Positions 8,426-14,459 of a DNA stretch of 14,459 bases are shown one piece after another. The position numbers and the translations under genes are program-made. Source of the stretch: Alistipes sp. (GTDB taxonomy: Bacteria > Bacteroidota > Bacteroidia > Bacteroidales > Rikenellaceae); the NCBI GenBank assembly GCA_017391665.1, contig JAFOXS010000228.1:1-14459 (forward strand). Reading direction: 5' to 3'. The notes under the pieces are model-generated. The model searched no databases. It was not told the origin of the DNA and worked only from the letters and a program-made list of their open reading frames with translations. Within the stretch, counting starts at the first letter, position 1. Every line of letters begins with the position of its first letter.

Positions 8426-9715
8426 ATGCAGACTCAATCGAGAGGGAAGATTGTGGCGTTGCTGCCACTCGTCATTTTTTTAGGTATCTATCTCGTAGGC
8501 TCACTCCTCGCGGGTGACTTCTATAAAATATCGATCACCATAGCCGGCATGGTCGCATCAATCGTTGCCGTAGCGATGACCCGCCAGCCTCTGTCAGAAG
8601 CCATCGGCAACTACTCGCGTGGTGCAACAGATCAGAATATCATGCTTATGATATGGATCTTCGTCTTGGCTGGAGCCTTTGCGGCCTCGACCAAGGCCAT
8701 GGGAGCGGTCGATGCCACCGTAGCACTCACCCTGCGTGTGGTGCCTGAGCAGTTCCTGCCGGCGGGCATCTTCATTGCAGCCTGCTTTACATCGATATCC
8801 ATAGGCACCTCCGTAGGAACAATCGTGGCTCTAACGCCAATCGCCTCGGCCATAGCCGAGCAGACAGGCAGTCCGACGCCATGGCTCGTTGCCATCGTCG
8901 TAGGTGGAGCGCTCTTCGGCGACAACCTTTCTTTTATCTCCGACACCACCATTGCCGCCACCCGCACCCAAGGGTGTTCGATGCGCGATAAGTTCCGCAC
9001 AAACGTAAAGATTGTAACGCCAGCGGCTATCGTAACACTACTCATCTACATCATCGCACCACAAGAGATAACCAGCTACACAGCCACGGAGATGACATCG
9101 CCATGGTACACCATCCTGCCCTATCTGCTTGTGCTCGTTCTCTCGGCCATTGGCACCAATGTGCTGATAGTGCTCACACTCGGCATCCTCACCTCGGGAG
9201 CAATAGGCCTCGCATGCGGGCAGATGAATCTTCTGGACTGGTTCTCGGTAATGGGCGAAGGCATAGATTCGATGGGGCAGCTCATCATCATCACGATGAT
9301 GGCTGGCGGTATGTTGGAGATGATACGCATAAACGGAGGTATCGACTTTATCATCTCCCGCTTTACATCGCGCGTCAACTCGCGTCGTGCTGCCGAGGGT
9401 TCGATAGCGGCACTTGTGATGTTTGCCGACATCTGCACGGCCAACAACACCGTAGCCATCATCTCCGTTGGCTCCATCGCCCGACAGATAGCCGACCGCT
9501 TCGGCATCTCGCCACGCCGCACAGCCAGCCTTCTGGATACATTCTCATGCTGTATTCAGGGCATACTACCATATGGTGCTCAGCTACTTATGGCGGCTGG
9601 TCTGGCGTCGATCTCGCCCGTGGAGATTATCCCCCATCTATACTATCCGATGATTATGGGAGGCTTCGCCATAGGGGCAATTCTGTTGCAGTGGCCACGC
9701 TACGACCAAAAATAA
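8426..9715 (+). CDS. NhaC family Na+/H+ antiporter
   Basis: This is a 429-residue inner-membrane protein with about ten or more hydrophobic segments. It exchanges cytosolic Na+ (or organic ions in some relatives) for protons. Family signs are the repeated half-membrane motifs IWIFVLAGAFAASTKAMG, TSISIGTSVGTIVALTPIA, GALFGDNLSFISDTTIAATRTQG (D166 in GDN) and the second-half DICTANNTVAIISVGSIARQIADRFG with DTFSCCIQGILPYGAQ. The frame stays open far upstream inside enolase on the other strand, but MQTQSRGKIVALLPLVIF at 8426 gives a normal N-terminus and follows a promoter box. The transported ion is not decided by sequence; a metabolite/H+ exchanger of the same family is possible. No clear hairpin terminator follows it. 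Confidence 0.85.
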   Translation: MQTQSRGKIVALLPLVIFLGIYLVGSLLAGDFYKISITIAGMVASIVAVAMTRQPLSEAIGNYSRGATDQNIMLMIWIFVLAGAFAASTKAMGAVDATVALTLRVVPEQFLPAGIFIAACFTSISIGTSVGTIVALTPIASAIAEQTGSPTPWLVAIVVGGALFGDNLSFISDTTIAATRTQGCSMRDKFRTNVKIVTPAAIVTLLIYIIAPQEITSYTATEMTSPWYTILPYLLVLVLSAIGTNVLIVLTLGILTSGAIGLACGQMNLLDWFSVMGEGIDSMGQLIIITMMAGGMLEMIRINGGIDFIISRFTSRVNSRRAAEGSIAALVMFADICTANNTVAIISVGSIARQIADRFGISPRRTASLLDTFSCCIQGILPYGAQLLMAAGLASISPVEIIPHLYYPMIMGGFAIGAILLQWPRYDQK

Positions 9716-9745
9716 AATGAGAAGAATCATTTTTGAGGTAAACTC

Positions 9746-9776
9746 TTTGAAATACAACAAAAAAAGCATATATTTG
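9746..9776 (+). promoter_or_regulatory. Promoter of the sugar isomerase-like lipoprotein gene
   Basis: TTTG (9746-9749), a 19-base spacer and TATATTTG (9769-9776) match the Bacteroidota consensus exactly. The leader to the ATG at 9835 is about 50 bases and AT-rich. Confidence 0.8.
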
Positions 9777-9834
9777 CACACAAATTTGGCTTTTAAGATC
9801 AAATAATTTACAAATAACTAAAATTTAAGCAATT

Positions 9835-10761
9835 ATGAAGAAGATTTCATCACTTTTGATGGCTGTTGCTGCTATGTTCATGGTATCATGCGGCGGTAAC
9901 GCACAGAAGGCTGCTCCCGCTGAGGCTGCAGCAGAGAAGTTGCCCGTAGGTGTACAGTTGTACAGCGTACGTGGTGACATGGAGGCTGACTTCAAGGGCA
10001 CTCTCCAGAAGGTTAAGGCTATGGGTTACGATGGCGTTGAGTTCGCTGGTTTGTTTAACAACGATCCCGCACAGGTTAACGCATGGTGCAAGGAGATCGG
10101 CTTGGAGCCCATCTCAGCTCACGTACCCTTGGCTGACATGTTGGCTGACATCGACAAGGTGATCGCTGACTACAAGGCTGTAGGTTGTACTTACATCGTA
10201 GTTCCCTACGTAACTGAGGAGCGTCGTCCCGGTGGCGAGTTGTTCTTGCAGATGGTTGAGGAGATCCGCACTATCGGTCAGAAGTGCAAGGAGGCTGGTT
10301 TGACCCTTCTCTACCACAACCACGACTTCGAGTTCAAGAAGTTGGAGAGCGGCGAGTATGGTTTGGATTACCTCTACTCAAACGTTCCTGCTGACCTCTT
10401 GCAGACTGAGTTGGATGAGTGCTGGGTTAAGTACTCTGGTTTGAACCCCGCTGAGTACCTTTTGAAGTACTCTGGTCGTTCACCCGTTGTTCACCTCAAG
10501 GATTTCCACATCGAGGGTGAGATGGAGGGTGATCCCTACGCACTTATCGGTTTGAACGAGGGCGAGGAGAAGAAGTCTTCTGCATTCGAGTTCCGTCCCT
10601 TGGGTAAGGGTGTTCAGGATATTCCTTCAATCATCGAGGCTGCTCACCAGGCTGGTAGCAAGTGGCTCATCGTTGAGCAGGATAACCCCAGCATGGGTCT
10701 TGAGCCTATGCAGTGCATCCAGACTTCTATCGAGTTCTTGAAGTCAATCGGTGCGAAATAA
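9835..10761 (+). CDS. Lipoprotein sugar phosphate isomerase/epimerase-like TIM barrel (AP endonuclease 2 fold)
   Basis: The 308-residue protein has a lipoprotein signal (lipobox MVSC, C19), so it is exported and membrane-anchored. The rest is a xylose-isomerase-like TIM barrel: VGVQLYSVR (38-46), GYDGVEFAG with E69, ISAHVPL with H96, LLYHNHDFEF with H161/H163, ELDECWV (D194), VVHLKDFH with H220 and IVEQDNP with E281. These are the usual metal and acid-base positions. Secreted members in Bacteroidota are often found near Gfo/Idh/MocA oxidoreductases and act on oxidised sugars; the exact reaction here is unknown. Codons are unlike most neighbours (TTG, GCT, GTT, CGT and GGT favoured), suggesting strong expression, as does the perfect promoter. 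The gene converges on the oxidoreductase at 11171-12511. Confidence 0.8.
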   Translation: MKKISSLLMAVAAMFMVSCGGNAQKAAPAEAAAEKLPVGVQLYSVRGDMEADFKGTLQKVKAMGYDGVEFAGLFNNDPAQVNAWCKEIGLEPISAHVPLADMLADIDKVIADYKAVGCTYIVVPYVTEERRPGGELFLQMVEEIRTIGQKCKEAGLTLLYHNHDFEFKKLESGEYGLDYLYSNVPADLLQTELDECWVKYSGLNPAEYLLKYSGRSPVVHLKDFHIEGEMEGDPYALIGLNEGEEKKSSAFEFRPLGKGVQDIPSIIEAAHQAGSKWLIVEQDNPSMGLEPMQCIQTSIEFLKSIGAK

Positions 10762-10783
10762 TCCCTGACGGATTGCATTATAG

Positions 10784-10821
10784 ACGGCTGTCTAACCTTA
10801 GGGTTAGGCGGCCGTTTTTTT
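10784..10821 (+). terminator. Strong terminator of the TIM-barrel lipoprotein gene
   Basis: A 14-pair stem (10784-10797 with 10802-10815, two G-U pairs) closes a TTAG loop and is followed by a run of T residues to 10821. It starts 22 bases after the stop codon. Confidence 0.9.
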
Positions 10822-10943
10822 ATGCGTTATGGGAAGATATAAGGGATCACGAGCATAAGTCGGTGGAGGGATAATTGTAAAGAGTAGTCAGTAACAGTAA
10901 GGTAATCAGTAGAGGAAATGTGGTATAACGCAGGATAGATACG

Positions 10944-11067
10944 ATAGGTGTTATAAGTGTTATAGGTGGTATATGTGCTATAAAACTTAGGGAAGGACTT
11001 CTACGGCTCCTATTACTCCTATTACTCCTATTACTCCTATTACTCCTATTACACTTATTACACCTAT
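10944..11067. repeat. Imperfect inverted repeat built from 9-bp units
   Basis: The left arm 10944-10966 and the reverse complement of 11045-11067 agree at 21 of 23 bases; both mismatches are a T against an A at the same place in successive 9-mers. Similarity fades over two more units towards the centre, leaving about 46 bases between 39-base arms. A long cruciform or RNA hairpin is possible. Confidence 0.7.
11011..11064. repeat. 9-bp tandem repeat, TATTACTCC
   Basis: Four perfect copies of TATTACTCC (11011-11046) are followed by two variants, TATTACACT and TATTACACC (to 11064). A partial unit (CTCC) precedes the first. On the minus strand the unit reads GGAGTAATA. Confidence 0.95.
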
Positions 11068-11116
11068 TTACTCATACACCCCTACACTTCGCCACCAACC
11101 ACCCCTCCCCCACAAC

Positions 11117-11147
11117 AAAAAAAACGCCCGTCCCGAAGGACAGGCGT
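11117..11147 (-). terminator. Terminator of the Gfo/Idh/MocA gene
   Basis: On the minus strand, ACGCCTGTCC and GGACGGGCGT form a ten-pair stem around a stable TTCG loop, and eight T residues follow. It lies 23 bases after the stop codon. Confidence 0.9.
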
Positions 11148-11170
11148 TCGTTATTGGATACCGTATAGTA

Positions 11171-12511
11171 TTACTCCAACTTGTAAGGAGCACGGTACTC
11201 GTAGTGCAACTTAGAGTTAGCCTCCTCGTCATCCATGAACTTCTCGATAGCGGGATTCCACTTCAAAGGACGATTCAACTCGTAACCGATGTTACCGATG
11301 TTACACAAAGTACATGAGCTGTGACCAACCTCAACGGGAGTGTTAGGATCACGACGTGAACGGATACCGTCGAACCAGCTCTGGTAGTGTGATACGTTAG
11401 TCTCGAAAGTACGACCTGCTACGCTGTTTGCACCTGCGTTAGCATCCTGCTGAGCTGCGGGCAAGAATGAAGGATCTGAAGCCTCGAACTTACCACGACG
11501 TACCTTAATCCAACCCTTCTCACCGAAGATCTGGAGGCTCTGACCCCAACCGTAGTTGATGTGTGCCAAATCAACACCATTGTCGTAACGGTAAGTCAAA
11601 CCACCATAGGGGCTGAAATCGGGAGGAAGAACCTCAACGGGACCTGAACCATCCTTATCCAAGCACCACTGAGCGATATCGAACATGTGAGCACCCCAGT
11701 CAGTAGTGTAACCACCACCAAGACCCTGGTACCAACGCCATGCACCCCAGCACTCATCACGACCCTTATCGTTGATCAAGGGGTTCAAAGTGTGGTTGTA
11801 CTTGTTAAGCCACTCTGCGGGCAGAGGACCAACCCAACGCTCCCAATCCAAACCTGCAGGAGCTGCAGAAGTCTCCAAAGTGAAAGGCTTAGGACCATCA
11901 CCAGCCCAAGCACGGATAAACTTAATCTTACCCAACTTACCTGAACGGCAAACCTCAGCTGCATGACGGAATACAGACATTGAACGCTGCATAGAACCAG
12001 TCTGGAATACAATGTGGTTAGCACGAACAGCCTCGATCAAACGCTGGCCCTCGTAAACGGTGAAAGTAAGGGGCTTCTCCAAGTAAACGTCCTTACCAGC
12101 CTTACAAGCAGCGATAGCGATTGCTGCATGCCAGTGGTCGGGAGTAGCGATAACTACTGCATCAACGTTAGGATCTGCGAGCAACTGCTCGGGGTAGTTG
12201 TAAATAGTGAACTTGTTCTTGATACCCTTCTCAGCGTACCAGTCGTTAACACGCTTTGTGAAACGATCACGCTTGATGTCATAGATATCAGCACCTGCTA
12301 CAACGCGTACCTGATCTACTGCAGAGATCATACCGCTCAACAAGCTCAAAGACTGCTGACCCAAACCGATAAAACCAAGCTTGATGAAGTTATCCTCAGC
12401 CTTCTTCTTAGGAGCTGCCTCAGCCTTAGAAAGAACGCTAGGAATTACCAATGTCGATGCTCCCGCTGCTGAAACGCGGAGGAAGTCAAGACGTGAAAAT
12501 TTTGAACTCAT
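11171..12511 (-). CDS. Exported Gfo/Idh/MocA family oxidoreductase
   Basis: The 446-residue protein is a NAD(P)-dependent sugar-type dehydrogenase. The N-terminus SRLDFLRVSAAGASTLVIPSVLSKAEA resembles a Tat signal but has RL where the twin arginine should be. The Rossmann loop is FIGLGQQS (47-54), with S where a third glycine is usual. TPDHWHA (123-129), EKPLTF (145-150, catalytic-type K146) and GGGYTTDWGAHMFDIAQW (265-282, D271 and H275) are typical of secreted Bacteroidota members. The likely role is oxidation or reduction of a sugar or glycoside in the periplasm with tightly bound cofactor; the substrate is unknown. Codon use is the same unusual type as in the convergent TIM-barrel gene. 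A consensus promoter with phased A-tracts precedes it. The ATG at 12511 gives the expected signal. Confidence 0.85.
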   Translation of the reverse strand: MSSKFSRLDFLRVSAAGASTLVIPSVLSKAEAAPKKKAEDNFIKLGFIGLGQQSLSLLSGMISAVDQVRVVAGADIYDIKRDRFTKRVNDWYAEKGIKNKFTIYNYPEQLLADPNVDAVVIATPDHWHAAIAIAACKAGKDVYLEKPLTFTVYEGQRLIEAVRANHIVFQTGSMQRSMSVFRHAAEVCRSGKLGKIKFIRAWAGDGPKPFTLETSAAPAGLDWERWVGPLPAEWLNKYNHTLNPLINDKGRDECWGAWRWYQGLGGGYTTDWGAHMFDIAQWCLDKDGSGPVEVLPPDFSPYGGLTYRYDNGVDLAHINYGWGQSLQIFGEKGWIKVRRGKFEASDPSFLPAAQQDANAGANSVAGRTFETNVSHYQSWFDGIRSRRDPNTPVEVGHSSCTLCNIGNIGYELNRPLKWNPAIEKFMDDEEANSKLHYEYRAPYKLE

Positions 12512-12556
12512 AATAATATAATTTTAAATTGGTTAGTTTTTAGACTTAATCCGATT

Positions 12557-12587
12557 CAAAATTACACAAAAAAAATCATTATCCAAA
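12557..12587 (-). promoter_or_regulatory. Promoter of the Gfo/Idh/MocA gene
   Basis: On the minus strand, TTTG (12584-12587), a 19-base spacer and TAATTTTG (12557-12564) match the Bacteroidota consensus exactly. The ATG follows 45 bases after the -7 box. Confidence 0.8.
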
Positions 12588-12597
12588 TAATTTTGGC

Positions 12598-12626
12598 AAA
12601 AAACGTTAAAAAAACGTTAAAAAAAA
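12598..12626. promoter_or_regulatory. Phased A-tracts upstream of the oxidoreductase promoter
   Basis: Three A-tracts of 6, 7 and 8 bases (12598-12603, 12608-12614, 12619-12626) are separated by CGTT, with centres 10.5 and 11.5 bases apart. They lie just upstream of the -33 box. In-phase A-tracts bend DNA and can act as UP-elements; that role is inferred. Confidence 0.45.
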
Positions 12627-12743
12627 CAGGAAATGCACAAAACTGAAGATTCGCTCGTATGCATAAGAAATGACCGACAGCACCCACAAAAACAAGCAAC
12701 TAACATCGCTCAAAACGCTTCACGCGCCCGTTGTCAGACGTTG

Positions 12744-14459
12744 TTACAAGCCTCTTGTATCGCGCCACTGAACCACCTCCGAAGAGAGTTCATCCTCGCG
12801 ATCAACCCACTCACCGGACATAAGCAGAGCCTCCTTGCGGCGGTCCATGCGCTCGACGATACGGAACGTAGGACGCAAACGCTGAGCCACCTTATCGCGC
12901 TGCGACTCTCTTATCTGGCGATCAAAAACATCCTCGAGTGAGGGTCTGCGTTCGGGCACCCACTTGAAGTTAGGCAACTCCGTAGGCTGCGTAGCCGGCA
13001 ACAGACCGATGGGATAGAGCGTAAAGGGCACCTCGTTACGATATGTAATACCGACCAGTTGCTGATCCTCTAAATAGAACGAAGCCGATGCACTCTCAAG
13101 GTAGGTCATCTCGATCACCTCCTTCGACTGCTCATCAACGGTACGGAAGTAGATAGTCTGCACGTTGCCCTCGACATCGTCACGATAGAGTTCGTTGTCG
13201 CGGAAAAAGGCTATCATCTTCTTGCCTGTCACCTGATTAAAGTAGTGGCCATCGACCTCACCCACCATGATGGGATTCTCCAGGAACTCGGCACGCTCTA
13301 TCTGCTGATTGCGTGTGAAGAGCTGCATCTCGGTTGCTGCCAGCTGGTTTGAGCCATTCCACAACACGGGATCAATATACATGCGGACAACAGAGTCCTG
13401 CGACGAGCTTGAGAGCGAATCGCACACCATCTGCGCATCCTTGCGGAACATCTTAACACCACGATAAGCTCTGATCAGACGATATACGCTATCGGCGGCA
13501 ATCGAGTCCACCTTCTCCTCGGTAGCAATAGTATCTTCAGCTATTTCAGGCTCTGCCTGCGGCTTGGGCATTGTATCCTTGAGTGGCATCGGACCACTGA
13601 GCAGACGCTCACGTGCCACGCCAGCCAGACTATCCTCGCGATCGAGCAACGACACATCGCGACCACGGCTCACAAGCTTTGCGCGGCGCTCGGCTCGGCG
13701 AACTGAATCCTTCTGATAGCGAGCCAGTTCCTTGGCTTTCTGACGATCGAGCATAGCTGTAACCTTGGCCTGACGGATGCGGGCTATAGAGTCCAGTTTA
13801 AGCTTGCGTGCGGCGGCTTTCACCTTCTGAGCCTCCTCCTTAGCCTTGCGGGCCTCGGCCTTTGCCTGCGCCTTTATCTGTGCGCGCAACTCCTTGTCGC
13901 TGAGCACTACGCTATCCTTCTGCACACTATCTGCCGGCTGCTCCTCAGAGAGCATCTGATCATCCTCATAATCCACATCGGCATCCTCGGCCGTGACTGC
14001 CTGCTGCGCAGCGCTGGACTTGGTGGGTTGCGACGAGGGTGTATTCTGACGGGGTGCTGTCTGCTGTGCCTCAGCGGCAGCTTTCTCCGCTGCGGCCTTC
14101 TCGGCTGCGGCACGCTCCTCCAGAACGGAGATCGTACGAACAGAGATGGTATCAGCTCGCATAAACACAGAGTCACTCTGCGACAGATCATAGCTGATCA
14201 CCGACGGACGGCGTGTAAGGAGCATATTACCTGGATCCTGCCAGTACTCGGCATAATCGCCAAAGGCCATCATCTTCTCCTTAAAGTCATCCATCTGGAT
14301 ATTTCCGCGACCCTCGACATAGCCCGACGTACGATAATAAGATAAGGTATCACCCCACAGCTCCTGATCCTTGGTCAGGATATAACCGTTGCGGGTAACC
14401 ATATAGAGATCCTGCGCCTTGTCATACATACCTGCATCGGCCGAGAGATAGTCGCCATC
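12744..14459 (-). CDS. OstA-like (LptA-fold) envelope protein, 5' end outside the window
   Basis: The frame is open from the window edge to a TAA at 12744-12746 (571 residues seen); the signal peptide and true start are missing. The first visible part, GDYLSADAGMYDKAQDLYMVTRNGYILTKDQELWGDTLSYYRTSGYVEGRGNIQMDD in pieces, shows the strand-turn repeats of the OstA/LptA fold, which carries LPS across the periplasm in other bacteria. Then comes a long insert: an A/E/K-rich run (visible residues about 115-130) and a charged helical stretch (about 188-265). After it the OstA-type repeats resume (AYRGVKMFRKDAQMVCDSL, PVLWNGSNQLAA, GHYFNQVTGKKMIAFFRDNELYRDDVEGN). The C-terminal SLEDVFDRQ segment is also charged. 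A role in LPS or outer-membrane assembly follows from the family; the insert's role is unknown. Confidence 0.82.
   Translation of the reverse strand, partial: DGDYLSADAGMYDKAQDLYMVTRNGYILTKDQELWGDTLSYYRTSGYVEGRGNIQMDDFKEKMMAFGDYAEYWQDPGNMLLTRRPSVISYDLSQSDSVFMRADTISVRTISVLEERAAAEKAAAEKAAAEAQQTAPRQNTPSSQPTKSSAAQQAVTAEDADVDYEDDQMLSEEQPADSVQKDSVVLSDKELRAQIKAQAKAEARKAKEEAQKVKAAARKLKLDSIARIRQAKVTAMLDRQKAKELARYQKDSVRRAERRAKLVSRGRDVSLLDREDSLAGVARERLLSGPMPLKDTMPKPQAEPEIAEDTIATEEKVDSIAADSVYRLIRAYRGVKMFRKDAQMVCDSLSSSSQDSVVRMYIDPVLWNGSNQLAATEMQLFTRNQQIERAEFLENPIMVGEVDGHYFNQVTGKKMIAFFRDNELYRDDVEGNVQTIYFRTVDEQSKEVIEMTYLESASASFYLEDQQLVGITYRNEVPFTLYPIGLLPATQPTELPNFKWVPERRPSLEDVFDRQIRESQRDKVAQRLRPTFRIVERMDRRKEALLMSGEWVDREDELSSEVVQWRDTRGL

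Larger units (their letters stand above)
10822..11116. other. Non-coding region with a family of 9-bp repeats
   Basis: About 295 bases between two convergent terminators hold no believable gene. The left part (10876-10915) is AGTA-rich and looks like decayed repeat. Four degenerate 9-mers at 10947-10982 (GGTGTTATA, AGTGTTATA, GGTGGTATA, TGTGCTATA) face the exact array at 11011-11064 in opposite orientation. The right end (11065-11116) is C-rich and low in G on this strand. Confidence 0.65.

Noticed and set aside
9103..9720. 205-codon plus-strand frame inside the NhaC-type gene
   Set aside because: Same-strand shadow, rich in H and R, with no recognisable domain.
10829..10858. Nine-codon ORF (MGRYKGSRA) after the TIM-barrel terminator
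   Set aside because: Too short, lies after a strong terminator without a promoter, and only faintly recalls a ribosomal protein start.
11011..11064. CRISPR-like array
   Set aside because: The units are 9 bp and contiguous, with no spacers and no cas genes nearby.

Overview
The window looks like chromosomal DNA of a Bacteroidota (Bacteroidales) bacterium, probably a gut-type relative of Alistipes, Bacteroides or Prevotella; the genus cannot be fixed from the sequence. The evidence is promoters of the Bacteroidota type (TTTG, about 19 bases, TAnnTTTG) in front of most transcription units, the lack of clear Shine-Dalgarno sites, and lineage-typical families: a TonB-dependent receptor, a Tsx-like DUF5020 protein, an SDR-type threonine dehydrogenase, an OstA-like protein and secreted Gfo/Idh/MocA and TIM-barrel sugar enzymes. 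I see no phage, insertion sequence, CRISPR array or integrase.

Left part (1-3879, all minus strand): the 5' end of a TonB-dependent receptor-like gene; a two-gene unit of a putative outer-membrane channel (DUF5020) and an NCS2/AzgA purine permease, ending in a strong hairpin terminator; and an L-threonine 3-dehydrogenase with its own promoter and terminator. A perfect TTGAT-N4-ATCAA palindrome lies upstream of the receptor promoter.

Centre (4150-6977, plus strand): a consensus promoter drives a tight three-gene unit (GH99/WbsX-like lipoprotein, cyclophilin peptidyl-prolyl isomerase, secreted phosphodiester-glycosidase-like protein) ending in a terminator. It is followed by a tRNA-Thr(GGT) with its own promoter and terminator.

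Right part (7035-14459): enolase on the minus strand, divergent from an NhaC-family Na+/H+ antiporter. A lipoprotein sugar isomerase/epimerase-like TIM-barrel gene then converges on an exported Gfo/Idh/MocA oxidoreductase. These two genes share a codon choice unlike their neighbours (TTG, GCT, GTT, CGT), suggesting high expression, and may act on the same type of oxidised sugar. Between their terminators is about 300 bp of non-coding DNA with a 9-bp tandem repeat and an inverted copy of the same repeat family. The window ends in an OstA-like envelope protein gene, open at its 5' end, with a long charged helical insert.

Most of the window is ordinary core and envelope biology. The items most worth a second look are the repeat structure between the convergent genes, the exported sugar-oxidoreduction gene pair, the glycosidase-PPIase-glycosidase operon, the FNR-like site and the phased A-tracts behind the oxidoreductase promoter. 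I found no clearly new multi-gene system.
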